From Thiohalobacter sp. (GTDB lineage: Bacteria > Pseudomonadota > Gammaproteobacteria > Thiohalobacterales > Thiohalobacteraceae): DNA of 48,553 nt. The position numbers and the translations under genes were made by a program. Position 1 is the stretch's first letter. Each line of letters opens with the position of its first letter. Under the pieces are notes generated by a model. That model saw only the letters and a list, made by a program, of their open reading frames with translations. It was not told the DNA's origin and made no database searches. Of this stretch, positions 30,551 to 39,574 are shown piece by piece. The stretch lies in contig NZ_JALTON010000038.1 in the NCBI RefSeq assembly GCF_027000115.1, forward strand, positions 1-48,553, written 5' to 3'.

Positions 30551-30635
30551 AACGCAGAGAGCGCAGAGACACGGAGGACACCGAAGGGCCATTCGCAAAC
30601 CCGATGCACTCCCTGCCCTCTGCGTCTCTGCGGAC
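30551..30635. repeat. CGCAGAG-type inverted repeat
   Basis: The left arm CGCAGAGAGCGCAGAG (from 30553) pairs with the reverse complement of the right arm around 30617-30633 (CGCAGAGACGCAGAG) with one base of gap. The left arm also resembles the sequence at 42637-42675 after ubiB. Confidence 0.65.
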
Positions 30636-30672
30636 TCGGCGTCAACAACTGCCGTGAACGAAAAGAGCAAAC

Positions 30673-31125
30673 TCACTCCAGCTCGCGCAAGCGATCGAAG
30701 ATGGCCTCGAAATCACGCGCCCACTGTTCGAACACGGGTACCAGGTCCTCGGCCGGATAGAAGCGCTCGAACTCGCGCGGATCGGCCGCGACCAGCAGGG
30801 TCTCGTCGGCCTCGGCGAAGATGGCGACCTTGAGCGGCAGATAGGGGATCAGCTCCGGGTGCCCGGCCGACAGCCGGCGCAACTGTTCCGGCTTGCCGAA
30901 GAACACCACCCGATACTTGTCGGTCTGGTAGCCGAAGGTTGTCAGGCCGACGTCGACCCGCTGCACCCGCGACAACTGATAGCCCCGTTCCCTGATCGCC
31001 TCCTGCAGGGCCAGCATGGTCTCCGCGAAAGGCTGCGGCGAACGCGTCATCATCAGCTCGCTGGCAGCGAGCGCACCCGCGGCCAGCATCAGGATGCCGG
31101 CGAGGATCAGGCGCAACAGATTCAC
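30673..31125 (-). CDS. Exported DUF302 protein
   Basis: A 150-residue protein with an N-terminal signal or anchor helix (LLRLILAGILMLAAGALAAS) and a DUF302-like domain (RSPQPFAETMLALQEAIRERGYQLSRVQRVDVGLT, then YRVVFFGKPEQLRRLSAGHPELIPYLPLKVAIFAE). DUF302 proteins are small alpha/beta folds found in sulfur- and metal-active bacteria; the function is unknown. It starts with GTG overlapping the stop of the cytochrome-DUF302 gene by four bases (GTGA), so the two are made together. A longer upstream frame runs through the cytochrome gene in the wrong register and is not used. Confidence 0.78.
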   Translation of the reverse strand: MNLLRLILAGILMLAAGALAASELMMTRSPQPFAETMLALQEAIRERGYQLSRVQRVDVGLTTFGYQTDKYRVVFFGKPEQLRRLSAGHPELIPYLPLKVAIFAEADETLLVAADPREFERFYPAEDLVPVFEQWARDFEAIFDRLRELE

Positions 31126-32156
31126 AGTGTCGCCTCCTCCAGGATGTCGACATACACCTGGTGCATCTGCTCGCAGGCCTCGTCGAGGTTGTGGTTGTTG
31201 AACAGCCGGCTCAGGCGCTTGGGATTGATGGACATCACCTTCACCACGCCCTTGTCCTCCACCACCGTCACCCGGCAGGGCAGGAACAGCCCCACCCGGG
31301 GGTCCAGCTTCATGGCATCGTAGAGGAAATTGAAGTTGCAGAAGTAGACGATGACCTGCTTCGGGTTCTGCTCGCCCTCCGGGAACAGCCCATGCTCGAG
31401 CAACTGGGTGCGGATGATGCGGAAGTTCTTGCCGATCACCGCCCGCTTCACCGCCTCCACCGTCTCCTCGACGCTGTAGGGCGATTCGTAGACCATGACC
31501 GCCGGTTCCTCCCGAGCCGGCCCGGCCGCACGGGGTGCCTGCTCGAAGCTGCGCACGAAGGCGACCAGATCGTCGATGTCCCGCTCGCTCAGGCCCCGAT
31601 CCAGGAAGGACGCCATGGGCGTGCCCTCGCGGCCCTTCATCAAGGTGGCCTTGATCATGGCGTCGCTGGCAGCCTTGAGGAAGCCGGGATTGTTCAGCGC
31701 CGGAGCGATGATGGGCAGGTCGCGGGGCCGGGAGAAGGTGACCCCGGTGCCCTTGCCGCCCTCGCCGTTGGCCCCGTGGCAGGCCGCGCAGTGCTGCGCG
31801 AACAGCGCACGGCCGTGCTCGACGTCGCCGCGGATGCGCTGCTGCGAGAACCGGGGGCGCTCGACCTTCGCAAAGCCGCGGACATGTTCCACGATGGCGC
31901 GCACTTCCTCGTCGCTCAGCCGGGTGAAGGCCGGCATCACCCGGCCGGGTCGGCCGTGGCGGATGGTCTGTTCGAGATAGTGATCGGAAACGCTCTCCTG
32001 AAAGGCGGGCAGGGCCAGCGGCACGCCGACGCCGCCGTTGCCGGCACGACCATGGCAGACGGCGCAGTTGCGGGCATAGAGCTGCGCACCGTTCGGGGCC
32101 GCGACGACCCCGCCGGTCAGCACCATGAGCAACGCAAACAGAAATAGTCTGGGCAT
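31122..32156 (-). CDS. Di-haem cytochrome c fused to a DUF302 domain
   Basis: A 344-residue periplasmic protein with a signal peptide (residues 1-20). The first cytochrome c domain has haem site CAVCH (Cys31, Cys34, His35) and likely Met74 as the second ligand (GRVMPAF). The second has CAACH (Cys123, Cys126, His127) and likely Met181 (GTPMASF). From about residue 215 a DUF302 domain follows (SVEETVEAVKRAVIGKNFRII, then QVIVYFCNFNFLYDAMKLDPRVGLFLPCRVTVVE). Its two exported Cys residues (FCNF and LPCR) could form a redox pair. Electron transfer coupled to whatever DUF302 binds is a reasonable inference. The neighbour downstream is a second DUF302 protein. Confidence 0.9.
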   Translation of the reverse strand: MPRLFLFALLMVLTGGVVAAPNGAQLYARNCAVCHGRAGNGGVGVPLALPAFQESVSDHYLEQTIRHGRPGRVMPAFTRLSDEEVRAIVEHVRGFAKVERPRFSQQRIRGDVEHGRALFAQHCAACHGANGEGGKGTGVTFSRPRDLPIIAPALNNPGFLKAASDAMIKATLMKGREGTPMASFLDRGLSERDIDDLVAFVRSFEQAPRAAGPAREEPAVMVYESPYSVEETVEAVKRAVIGKNFRIIRTQLLEHGLFPEGEQNPKQVIVYFCNFNFLYDAMKLDPRVGLFLPCRVTVVEDKGVVKVMSINPKRLSRLFNNHNLDEACEQMHQVYVDILEEATL

Positions 32157-32219
32157 GTCGCCTTCCTCGTCCTGGGCTCCAAGTATGGTAGCCCGGCGCC
32201 GGTGTGACGTTGACGTGCG

Positions 32220-32888
32220 TCAATCTGCGGCCAGATGGCGTGCGATCCAGCCGCGGATGTCGGCGATTTCGTCCGGACAGACCGCGTGCGCCATGCGGTA
32301 GCGGTGGAACTCGACAGCGACGCCGAGCGCGCGCAGCCTGGCGACGCCCTGTTCGGCCAGCGCCGGCGGAACGATGGTGTCCTCGCTGCCATGGGCCTGG
32401 AATACCGGCGTGGCGGTCTGCACCCGCCCGGGCTCCAGGCGCTGCGGCAGGGGAAGATAGGTGGACAGCGCCAGCACCCCGCCCAGCGGCTCGGCGCGTT
32501 CCAGTGCCAGTTGCAGGGCGATGGCCCCGCCCTGGGAAAAGCCTGCCAGCAGGATGCGCGCGGCCGGGATGCCTGCCGCCTGCTCGGCGGCGACCAGCGC
32601 CTCGACCCGGGCCATCGAATCGAGGATGCCGGCCTCGTCGACGGCGCGGGTCAGGTCGGGCAGGCGGATGTCGTACCAGCCACGCATCCGCATGCCGCCG
32701 TTGATGGTCACCGGCCGCACCGGGGCATGAGGCAGGATTACACGCACCCCGCCCTCGACAATGCCCAGTTCCGGGATCAGGGGCTCGAAGTCGTGCCCGT
32801 CCGCCCCCAGCCCATGCAGCCAGACGAGACTGGCCTGCGCGGGGCCTTCGGGTTCGATGACGATGCGTTCCAGGGGTTCGCCGTTCAT
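32220..32888 (-). CDS. Phospholipase/carboxylesterase family hydrolase
   Basis: A 222-residue alpha/beta hydrolase. The oxyanion region is LVWLHGLGADGHDFEPLIPEL and the nucleophile elbow GFSQGG has Ser118. The acid is Asp170 in HGSEDTIVP and the base His201 in RMAHAVCPDEI. It matches the bacterial carboxylesterase/thioesterase group (EstB and APT1-like) that acts on short-chain esters. No signal peptide is seen, so it is cytoplasmic. It lies 63 bases upstream of the cytochrome gene on the same strand and is divergent from lptM. Confidence 0.9.
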   Translation of the reverse strand: MNGEPLERIVIEPEGPAQASLVWLHGLGADGHDFEPLIPELGIVEGGVRVILPHAPVRPVTINGGMRMRGWYDIRLPDLTRAVDEAGILDSMARVEALVAAEQAAGIPAARILLAGFSQGGAIALQLALERAEPLGGVLALSTYLPLPQRLEPGRVQTATPVFQAHGSEDTIVPPALAEQGVARLRALGVAVEFHRYRMAHAVCPDEIADIRGWIARHLAAD

Positions 32889-32922
32889 GCCCGCCAGTAT
32901 GCCGCAAGTGGCGCGGGATGCG

Positions 32923-32952
32923 TTGTGTCCGGCGGCGATTTTGCGCTATGGT
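32923..32952 (+). promoter_or_regulatory. Possible sigma-70 promoter for lptM-lysA
   Basis: TTGTGT (32923-32928) and TATGGT (32947-32952) are separated by 18 bases, 37 bases before the lptM ATG. Each hexamer matches consensus at three to four positions, so the call is tentative. Confidence 0.35.
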
Positions 32953-32988
32953 CGGCGTCCGTTTCCGCTACCGCCGTCGAGGCCCGCC

Positions 32989-33105
32989 ATGGCATCTGCC
33001 CCGCTGCGCCTGTTGCTCGTGCTGCTCACGCTGCTCGCCCTCTCGGGCTGCGGCCAGAAGGGCGACCTGTACCTGCCGGATCGCGACGCCCCCGCCGGAT
33101 CCTGA
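32989..33105 (+). CDS. lptM: LptM/YifL-type small lipoprotein
   Basis: A 38-residue lipoprotein. A hydrophobic signal (LRLLLVLLTLLALSG) ends in the lipobox LSGC, followed by the family's signature CGQKGDLYLP. In E. coli LptM (YifL) helps oxidative maturation of the LptD outer-membrane translocon for lipopolysaccharide. GAGG lies eight to nine bases before the ATG. Its stop is followed within three bases by lysA; this lptM-lysA-dapF order is common in gammaproteobacteria. Confidence 0.88.
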   Translation: MASAPLRLLLVLLTLLALSGCGQKGDLYLPDRDAPAGS

Positions 33106-33108
33106 GCC

Positions 33109-34356
33109 GTGGACCACTTCGACTACCGAGACGGGCGGCTGCACGCCGAGTCGGTGCCGCTGGAGGCGATCGCCGAGCGTTTCGGCACGCCCTGCTACGT
33201 CTATTCCCGGGCGACGCTGGAGGCCCACTGGCAGGCCTTCGACCGCGCGCTGGGCGCGCATCCCCATCTCATCTGCTACGCGGTCAAGGCCAACTCCAAC
33301 CTCGCGGTGCTAAGCTTGCTGGCACGGCTGGGCTCGGGCTTCGACATCGTCTCGGTGGGCGAGCTGGAACGGGTGCTGGCCGCCGGCGGCGAGCCCTCGC
33401 GGGTGGTCTTCTCCGGGGTCGGCAAGCGCGCCGACGAGATGCGTCGCGCGCTGGAGGCCGGGATCCACTGTTTCAATGTGGAATCGACGCCGGAACTGGA
33501 GCGGCTGGAAGCGGTCGCGGCCGAGTGCGGCCGGGTAGCACCGGTGTCGCTGCGGGTGAACCCCGACGTCGACGCCGGGACCCATCCCTACATCTCCACC
33601 GGGCTCAAGGAGAACAAGTTCGGCATCGACATCGAGCAGGCAGCCGAGGTCTACCGCCGGGCCGCGGCCAGCCCGCACCTGGCGGTGCGCGGCATCGACT
33701 GCCACATCGGCTCACAGCTCACCCGGGTGGAACCCTTCGTCGATGCGCTGGATCGGGTGCTGGTGCTGGTCGATCGCCTCGCCGACGAGGGCATCGCCAT
33801 CGAACACCTGGACATCGGTGGCGGCCTCGGCATCCGCTATCGCGACGAGACGCCCCCGCTGCCGGCGGACTATGTCCGGCCGTTGCTGGAACGGCTGGGC
33901 GACCGCCGCCTGACCCTGCTGCTGGAACCGGGCCGCGCCATCGCCGGCAACGCCGGCGTGCTGCTCACCCGGGTCGAGTACCTGAAGGAAACGCCGCACC
34001 GCAATTTTGCCATTGTCGATGCGGCCATGAACGACCTGCTGCGCCCGGCGCTGTACGGCGCCTGGCAGGAGATCGTGCCGGTGGCACCGCGCGAGGCCGA
34101 GCCCCGCATCTGGGACATCGTCGGCCCGGTGTGCGAGACCGGCGACTTCCTCGGCAAGGATCGCAGCCTGGCCCTGGCGGCGGGCGACCTGCTCGCGGTG
34201 CGCTCCGCCGGCGCCTACGGCTTCACCATGAGCTCCAACTACAACTCCCGGCCGCGCGCCGCCGAGATCATGGTCGACGGCGACCAGGCCCACTGCGTCC
34301 GCGCCCGCGAGACCCTCGAGGACCTCTGGCGCGGCGAGGCGCTGCTGCCCGGCTGA
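33109..34356 (+). CDS. lysA: Diaminopimelate decarboxylase
   Basis: A PLP enzyme that converts meso-diaminopimelate to lysine. The protein has 415 residues with an alanine-racemase-like barrel. The PLP lysine is Lys60 in CYAVKANSN. Other family blocks are [27 protein letters not shown] and LDIGGGLG. The C-terminal domain with [12 protein letters not shown] and [18 protein letters not shown] contributes the Cys and Tyr of the dimer active site. It starts with GTG right after lptM. Together with dapF downstream, it places the last steps of lysine synthesis in one locus. Confidence 0.96.
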   Translation: MDHFDYRDGRLHAESVPLEAIAERFGTPCYVYSRATLEAHWQAFDRALGAHPHLICYAVKANSNLAVLSLLARLGSGFDIVSVGELERVLAAGGEPSRVVFSGVGKRADEMRRALEAGIHCFNVESTPELERLEAVAAECGRVAPVSLRVNPDVDAGTHPYISTGLKENKFGIDIEQAAEVYRRAAASPHLAVRGIDCHIGSQLTRVEPFVDALDRVLVLVDRLADEGIAIEHLDIGGGLGIRYRDETPPLPADYVRPLLERLGDRRLTLLLEPGRAIAGNAGVLLTRVEYLKETPHRNFAIVDAAMNDLLRPALYGAWQEIVPVAPREAEPRIWDIVGPVCETGDFLGKDRSLALAAGDLLAVRSAGAYGFTMSSNYNSRPRAAEIMVDGDQAHCVRARETLEDLWRGEALLPG

Positions 34357-34388
34357 TCCTCCGGAACCGCACCGGCGGTATGCGGGCC

Positions 34389-34496
34389 AATGGCCACGGG
34401 ATCCACTGAACCCACGGAAGGTTGATCGGGCCCGTTCGGATCAGGGCCACCGGCACATGGCGCGCGTACAGTGGGTACCGTGGATCCCGTGGCCAT
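34389..34496. repeat. Palindromic intergenic element, copy 2
   Basis: Arms at 34389-34417 and 34469-34496 are inverted copies matching at 25 of 28 positions, both containing TGGCCACGGGATCCAC. They match the arms of the element at 13113-13224, while the centres differ. It lies in the 226-base gap between lysA and dapF and carries no gene. Confidence 0.85.
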
Positions 34497-34582
34497 GCCC
34501 GGCCCTGTCCGCAGCCCCCGCGCACCGCCGCGACCAGCCAGCCCCTTTGCATCCCGGCCGCGAGCGCTGCATCCTTCCCGCC

Positions 34583-35413
34583 ATGAGACTCGAGTTCACC
34601 AAGATGCACGGCCTCGGCAACGACTTCGTGGTCATCGACGGCATCCACCAGACGGTGCCGACCGATGCCGCGACGCTGGCCCGGCTGGCCGATCGTCGCC
34701 GCGGCATCGGCTGCGACCAGATCCTGATCGTGGAGCCCCCGCGGGCGCCGGGCGCCGAATTCCGCTACCGCATCTTCAATGCCGACGGCGGCGAGGTGGA
34801 ACAGTGCGGCAACGGCGCGCGCTGCTTCGCCCGCTTCGTGCGCGAGAAGGGGCTGACCGACCGCGATCGCTTCCCGGTGGAGACCCTGGCCGGGGTCATC
34901 GAACTGCGGGTGCGCGACGACGAACAGGTGGAAGTGGACATGGGCGTGCCGCGGCTGGAACCGGCCGAGATCCCGTTCGAGGCACCAGCGCGCGCGCCGC
35001 GCTATGCGCTGGAAGTGGCGGGCGAGACGCTGGAGGTCGGTGCGGTGTCCATGGGCAACCCCCATGCGGTGCTGGAAGTGGACGACGTCGACAGCGCGCC
35101 GGTGGCGCGGCTGGGACCGGCCATCGAGCATCACCCCCGCTTCCCCAGGCGCACCAATGTCGGTTTCATGCAGGTGGTCGCGCCCGACCACATCCGCCTG
35201 CGGGTGCACGAGCGCGGCGCCGGCGAGACCGAGGCCTGCGGCACGGGGGCCTGCGCCGCCATGGTGATTGGCCGGCTGTGGGGGCGGCTGGATCCCGAGG
35301 TCACCGTCAGCCTGCCCGGCGGCGATCTTGTGATAAGCTGGGCGGGCGAGGGCACGCCCGTCATCATGACCGGGCCCGCGGAGACGGTCTTCGAAGGCAG
35401 CATCGAGCTATGA
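34583..35413 (+). CDS. dapF: Diaminopimelate epimerase
   Basis: Interconverts LL- and meso-diaminopimelate without a cofactor, using two cysteines as acid and base. The protein has 276 residues. The first active-site Cys is Cys75 in [12 protein letters not shown]; the second is Cys219 in [23 protein letters not shown] near the N-terminus and [12 protein letters not shown] in the second half are family blocks. The ATG at 34583 is the normal start; the frame extends upstream through the palindrome without family similarity. The next gene starts in a four-base overlap (ATGA). Confidence 0.97.
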   Translation: MRLEFTKMHGLGNDFVVIDGIHQTVPTDAATLARLADRRRGIGCDQILIVEPPRAPGAEFRYRIFNADGGEVEQCGNGARCFARFVREKGLTDRDRFPVETLAGVIELRVRDDEQVEVDMGVPRLEPAEIPFEAPARAPRYALEVAGETLEVGAVSMGNPHAVLEVDDVDSAPVARLGPAIEHHPRFPRRTNVGFMQVVAPDHIRLRVHERGAGETEACGTGACAAMVIGRLWGRLDPEVTVSLPGGDLVISWAGEGTPVIMTGPAETVFEGSIEL

Positions 35414-36144
35414 GCACCCCCAGCGAACTCGACAACAAGGCAGCGGCCGGCGCCGAAGGTGCCGACGCCCCCGAGGCCGGCCAGGTCGCCGAGTATCTGC
35501 GCGCCCACCCCGACTTCTTCGACCGGCAGCCCGGCCTGCTCGCCGAGCTGCGCATCCCGCATGCCAGCGGCAAGGCGGTTTCGCTGATCGAACGCCAGGT
35601 GCAGGTGCTGCGCGACCAGAACCGCCAGTACAAGCGCAAGCTGATCGAGCTGGTGGAAATCGGCCGCGAAAACGACCAGCTCCACGCCAGCCTGTACCGC
35701 CTGACCATGGCGCTGATGCGCGCGTCCGGCCCCGAGGCGCACCTGCAGGCCCTGCACACCCACCTTGCTGACGATTTCCGCGCCGAGGCCATCGCCCTGC
35801 GGCTGGTGAATCCCCCGGCCGGGGCAGGCGACTGGATCGGCCCCTTCGGCCCGGAGGATCGCGAACGCGACTGCCTGGCCGGCCTGTTCAAGACCGGGCG
35901 GCCGCTGGTGGGGCGACTCAAGCCCGAACTGCTCGAATACCTGTTCGGCGAGCGGGCCGGCGCGCTGGGCTCGGCGGCACTGATCCCGCTGGGCGAGGAT
36001 GCCCGCCAGGGCCTGCTCGCCATCGGCAAGACCGACCCGGACGGTTATCACCCCGGCATGGACGTGCAGTTCCTGACCCATCTCGGCGAACTGGTGGCCT
36101 GCGCGCTGGCGCCGGACTGCGGAGACGGCACCGGCGCCGCCTGA
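35410..36144 (+). CDS. DUF484 (GAF-like) protein
   Basis: A 244-residue cytoplasmic protein of the DUF484 family found between dapF and xerC in many gammaproteobacteria. The N-terminal part has [23 protein letters not shown] helical segment ([22 protein letters not shown], likely a coiled coil) and a C-terminal GAF-like domain (roughly 95-235; [19 protein letters not shown]) follow. The role is unknown. The conserved position suggests a link to the XerC recombinase, but this is only context. It overlaps dapF by four bases and precedes xerC by ten. Confidence 0.92.
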   Translation: MSTPSELDNKAAAGAEGADAPEAGQVAEYLRAHPDFFDRQPGLLAELRIPHASGKAVSLIERQVQVLRDQNRQYKRKLIELVEIGRENDQLHASLYRLTMALMRASGPEAHLQALHTHLADDFRAEAIALRLVNPPAGAGDWIGPFGPEDRERDCLAGLFKTGRPLVGRLKPELLEYLFGERAGALGSAALIPLGEDARQGLLAIGKTDPDGYHPGMDVQFLTHLGELVACALAPDCGDGTGAA

Positions 36145-36154
36145 GGCCGCCACC

Positions 36155-37066
36155 ATGGACTGGCCCGCCGCCATCGACGACTATCTCCGCTACCTGCGCG
36201 ACGCCCGCCGTCTTTCCCCCCACACCCTGAAGGCCTATGGCCGCGACCTCGACGCCTTTCGTGTTCACTGCAGTGGCCGGGGCTTCGAGGATCCGTTGCG
36301 CGTCACCACGCCCGAGGTGCGACTGTTCGCGGCGGCCCTGCACCACCGCAACCTGGCGCCGAAGAGCATCCAGCGCCACCTGTCCGCGGTCCGCGGCCTC
36401 TATGACCATCTCGCCCGCGAGGGCCACCTGGCCAGCAATCCGGCCCGGGGCGTGCGTGCGCCGAAGGCCGAACGCCGGCTGCCGCAGACCCTGGACGTGG
36501 ACCAGATGGCGCGGCTGCTGGACCGGCCGGCCGACGATCCCCTCGCGCTGCGCGACCTGGCCATGCTGGAACTGCTGTACGGCTGCGGCCTGCGCCTGGC
36601 CGAACTGGTGGGGCTGGACGTCGACGACATCAACAACGACCTGGTGCGGGTCACCGGCAAGGGCCGCAAGACCCGCGAGGTGCCGCTGGGCAGCAAGGCG
36701 CGGGCGGCGCTGGCGCGCTGGCGGCCGGAACGCGACCGGCTGGCCGGGGACGGCGAGCCGGCCCTGTTCGTCAGCCGGAAGGGGCGCCGGTTGAGCCCGC
36801 GCAGCGTGCAGGAGCGCCTGCGGCGCCAGGCGCTGGCCGCCGGCGTGCCGGGCCGCCCCCACCCGCACATGCTGCGCCACGCCTTTGCCAGTCACCTGCT
36901 GGAATCCTCCGGTGACCTGCGCGCGGTGCAGGAACTGCTCGGGCATGCGGACATCGGCACCACCCAGATCTATACCCACCTCGACTTCCAGCATCTGGCC
37001 GAGGTCTACGACCGGGCCCACCCGCGCGCCCGCCGCAAGGATTCCGAACCCGAAAAGGGGCAGTGA
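36155..37066 (+). CDS. xerC: Tyrosine recombinase XerC
   Basis: With XerD, resolves chromosome dimers at the dif site. The protein has 303 residues. An N-terminal SAM-like DNA-binding domain ([21 protein letters not shown]) is followed by the catalytic domain. The full catalytic set is visible: Arg147 (GCGLRLAEL), Lys172 ([10 protein letters not shown]), His238 and Arg241 ([12 protein letters not shown]), His264 (LGHADI) and the nucleophile Tyr273 (TQIYTHL). The length and the DUF484 neighbour argue for chromosomal XerC, not a mobile integrase. hslV follows after 167 bases. Confidence 0.95.
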   Translation: MDWPAAIDDYLRYLRDARRLSPHTLKAYGRDLDAFRVHCSGRGFEDPLRVTTPEVRLFAAALHHRNLAPKSIQRHLSAVRGLYDHLAREGHLASNPARGVRAPKAERRLPQTLDVDQMARLLDRPADDPLALRDLAMLELLYGCGLRLAELVGLDVDDINNDLVRVTGKGRKTREVPLGSKARAALARWRPERDRLAGDGEPALFVSRKGRRLSPRSVQERLRRQALAAGVPGRPHPHMLRHAFASHLLESSGDLRAVQELLGHADIGTTQIYTHLDFQHLAEVYDRAHPRARRKDSEPEKGQ

Positions 37067-37196
37067 CAGCGCGCCGCGGACGGCACGGAAGACACGGGCA
37101 GCCGCCCATTCGCCGCAGCGGCAACGGCCAACCCGATAGCGGGGAGGGGAAACGGGTCGGCCACGCCCCGGTCCCTCACTCCGCCCGCCCTTGGTG

Positions 37197-37202
37197 TACA
37201 AT
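37197..37202 (+). promoter_or_regulatory. Possible -10 element before hslV
   Basis: TACAAT (five of six to consensus) lies 32 bases before the hslV start. No matching -35 hexamer is seen at 16-18 bases spacing, and no convincing sigma-32 promoter was found, although hslVU is heat-shock controlled in E. coli. Confidence 0.3.
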
Positions 37203-37233
37203 CGGTGCCCCCTTGAGCACGGATTTCCCCGCA

Positions 37234-37782
37234 GTGGATCAGTATCGCGGCACCACCATCGTTTCGGTCCGGCGCAACGGCCGCGTCGTCATCGGCGGCG
37301 ACGGCCAGGTCAGCCTGGGCAACACGGTCATGAAGGGCAACGCGCGCAAGGTCCGGCGCCTGCACCAGGACCAGGTCCTGGCCGGGTTCGCCGGCGGCAC
37401 CGCCGATGCCTTCACCCTGTTCGAGCGCTTCGAGGCCAAGCTCGACAAGCACCGCGGCAACCTGACCCGGGCCGCAGTGGAACTGGCCAAGGACTGGCGC
37501 ACCGACCGCATGCTGCGCCGGCTGGAGGCCCTGCTGGCGGTCGCCGACCGCTCGGCCTCGCTGATCATCACCGGCAACGGCGACGTGGTGGAGCCGGAGG
37601 CGGGGCTGATCGCCATCGGCTCCGGCGGGCCCTATGCCCAGGCCGCGGCCCGCGCCCTGCTCGAGAACACCGAACTGGAAGCAGACACGATCGTGGAAAA
37701 AGCCCTCCATATCGCCGCAGATATCTGCATTTATACCAACCACAACCTGACCGTCGAGGTCCTGGACGAGGGTGCGGACTGA
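37234..37782 (+). CDS. hslV: HslV peptidase subunit of the HslUV protease
   Basis: A proteasome-like threonine peptidase that forms a double hexameric ring capped by HslU. The protein has 182 residues including a six-residue propeptide (DQYRG after the initiator). The catalytic Thr is therefore residue 7 in [11 protein letters not shown], as in related species that start with M-E/D-Q-Y-R-G. Further blocks are [18 protein letters not shown] and the C-terminal [14 protein letters not shown]. The GTG at 37234 is chosen for this reason over a TTG seven codons upstream. The stop shares one base with the hslU start (TGATG). Confidence 0.95.
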   Translation: MDQYRGTTIVSVRRNGRVVIGGDGQVSLGNTVMKGNARKVRRLHQDQVLAGFAGGTADAFTLFERFEAKLDKHRGNLTRAAVELAKDWRTDRMLRRLEALLAVADRSASLIITGNGDVVEPEAGLIAIGSGGPYAQAAARALLENTELEADTIVEKALHIAADICIYTNHNLTVEVLDEGAD

Positions 37783-39119
37783 TGTCGGAGATGACCCCGC
37801 GCGAGATCGTCCAGGAACTGGACAAGCACATCATCGGCCAGGCCGAGGCCAAGCGGGCGGTGGCCATCGCCCTGCGCAACCGCTGGCGGCGGATGCAGCT
37901 CGACGCCGAGCTGCAGAACGAGATCACGCCCAAGAACATCCTGATGATCGGCCCCACCGGCGTCGGCAAGACCGAGATCGCGCGCCGGCTGGCGCGGCTG
38001 GCGAACGCGCCCTTCATCAAGGTCGAGGCCACCAAGTTCACCGAAGTGGGCTATGTCGGCCGCGATGTGGAGTCGATCATCCGCGATCTTGTCGATGTGT
38101 CGCTCAAGATGATGCGCGAACAGGCGGTGGAAAAGGTCCGCCACCGGGCCGAGGAGGCCGCCGAGGAGCGCCTCCTCGATGCCCTGCTGCCGAAGCCGCG
38201 CAGCATCGGCTTCGGCGAGCCGGCGCCCTCGGCGCCCGAGGACTCCGAGACCCGCCAGAAGCTGCGCAAGCTGTTCCGCGAGGGCCGGTTGGACGACCGC
38301 GAGATCGAGATCGAGGTGTCCGGCAGCACGGTGGGGGTGGAGATCATGGCCCCGCCGGGCATGGAGGAAATGACCAGCCAGCTGCAGGGCCTGTTCCAGA
38401 ATCTCGCCGGCAGCCGCACCAAACAGCGCAAGCTGCGGGTGCGCGAGGCCTTCCGCCTGCTGTGCGACGAGGAGGCGGCGAAGATGGTCAACGACGAGGA
38501 GCTCAAGACCCGCGCGGTGGAGGCCGTGGAGCAGAACGGCATCGTGTTCATCGACGAGATCGACAAGGTCACCCAGCGCTCGGAGACCAGCGGCGCCGAC
38601 GTCTCCCGCGAGGGGGTGCAGCGCGACCTGCTGCCGCTGGTGGAGGGCAGTACCGTCACCACCAAGTACGGGATGGTGAAGACGGACCACATCCTGTTCA
38701 TCGCCTCCGGTGCCTTCCACCTGTCCAAGCCCTCGGACCTGATCCCGGAACTGCAGGGGCGGCTGCCGATCCGGGTCGAGCTGGATGCACTGAGCGCGGA
38801 AGACTTCGTGCGCATCCTCACCGAACCGGATGCCTCGCTGACCCAGCAGTACGCCGCGCTGCTGGGGACCGAGGGCGTGCAGCTGGAGTTCACGCCCGAC
38901 GGCATCGAGCGCATCGCCCAGTTCGCCTGGGAGGTAAACGAACGCACCGAGAACATCGGCGCACGGCGCCTGCACACGGTCATGGAACGACTGCTGGAAG
39001 ATATCTCCTTCAGCGCCGCCGACCACGGCGGCGAAACCCTGACCATCGACGCCGCCTACGTGGACACCCATCTGCGCGACCTGGCCGGCGACGAGGACCT
39101 GAGCCGTTATATACTCTGA
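37782..39119 (+). CDS. hslU: HslU ATPase subunit of the HslUV protease
   Basis: An AAA+ unfoldase that feeds substrates to HslV. The protein has 445 residues. The start is [19 protein letters not shown], with Walker A GPTGVGKT at 57-64. [20 protein letters not shown] follows, then the inserted I domain (about 105-245), Walker [12 protein letters not shown] and sensor region [11 protein letters not shown]. The C-terminus EDLSRYIL is the tail that inserts into HslV to activate it. Length and motifs are complete. Confidence 0.97.
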   Translation: MSEMTPREIVQELDKHIIGQAEAKRAVAIALRNRWRRMQLDAELQNEITPKNILMIGPTGVGKTEIARRLARLANAPFIKVEATKFTEVGYVGRDVESIIRDLVDVSLKMMREQAVEKVRHRAEEAAEERLLDALLPKPRSIGFGEPAPSAPEDSETRQKLRKLFREGRLDDREIEIEVSGSTVGVEIMAPPGMEEMTSQLQGLFQNLAGSRTKQRKLRVREAFRLLCDEEAAKMVNDEELKTRAVEAVEQNGIVFIDEIDKVTQRSETSGADVSREGVQRDLLPLVEGSTVTTKYGMVKTDHILFIASGAFHLSKPSDLIPELQGRLPIRVELDALSAEDFVRILTEPDASLTQQYAALLGTEGVQLEFTPDGIERIAQFAWEVNERTENIGARRLHTVMERLLEDISFSAADHGGETLTIDAAYVDTHLRDLAGDEDLSRYIL

Positions 39120-39180
39120 CCGGCGCGGCAACGCCGGTCCCCGAACCCCAGGCACCCGAGTGCCAGCGAGGACAGACAGC

Positions 39181-39555
39181 ATGAGCAAGGTACACCCCAC
39201 CGAAATCAACATTCACACCCAGTCGCGAACGCTGGAAATCGCCTTCGACGACGGCGCCCGCTTCGTGCTGCCCGCCGAGTACCTGCGCGTGTACTCCCCT
39301 TCAGCGGAGGTGCAGGGCCACGGGCCGGGCCAGGGCGTGCTGCAGGTCGGCAAGGAAGACGTGAACATCGAGAACGCCGCGCCCGTGGGCAGCTACGGCA
39401 TCCAGCTTTTCTTCGACGACAACCACAACACCGGCATCTACTCCTGGGAGACGCTCTACGACCTGGGCAAGAACTACGAAGCCTACTGGCAGGACTACCT
39501 GCGGCGGCTCGAAGAGGCCGGGCACAAGCGCCGCGATCCCAGCGAGATCATCTGA
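39181..39555 (+). CDS. DUF971 protein
   Basis: A 124-residue protein of the DUF971 family, which resembles the N-terminal domain of gamma-butyrobetaine hydroxylase and is often linked to iron-sulfur or metal handling. Visible blocks are [38 protein letters not shown] and [21 protein letters not shown]. No catalytic residues can be assigned. The ATG at 39181 is preceded by GAGGACAG. The frame could be extended seven codons but the family starts here. The hslU-DUF971-ubiE order is conserved in related gammaproteobacteria. Confidence 0.9.
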   Translation: MSKVHPTEINIHTQSRTLEIAFDDGARFVLPAEYLRVYSPSAEVQGHGPGQGVLQVGKEDVNIENAAPVGSYGIQLFFDDNHNTGIYSWETLYDLGKNYEAYWQDYLRRLEEAGHKRRDPSEII

Positions 39556-39574
39556 CGCCACGGAGCCCCGGGCC

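Larger units (their letters stand above)
30220..30672. other. Gene-free region filled with three palindromic repeats
   Basis: The 453 bases between the cyaA stop and the convergent DUF302 gene contain no plausible gene. They hold three different inverted-repeat elements in a row (30270-30349, 30375-30465, 30551-30635) separated by short unique DNA. Each could form a long hairpin and may end transcription from both converging operons, although none has a classic T-rich tail. Confidence 0.8.

Noticed and set aside
36155-37066. Phage or island integrase
   Set aside because: Length, full XerC motif set and the dapF-DUF484 neighbourhood identify the chromosomal recombinase. No attachment sites or cargo genes are present.
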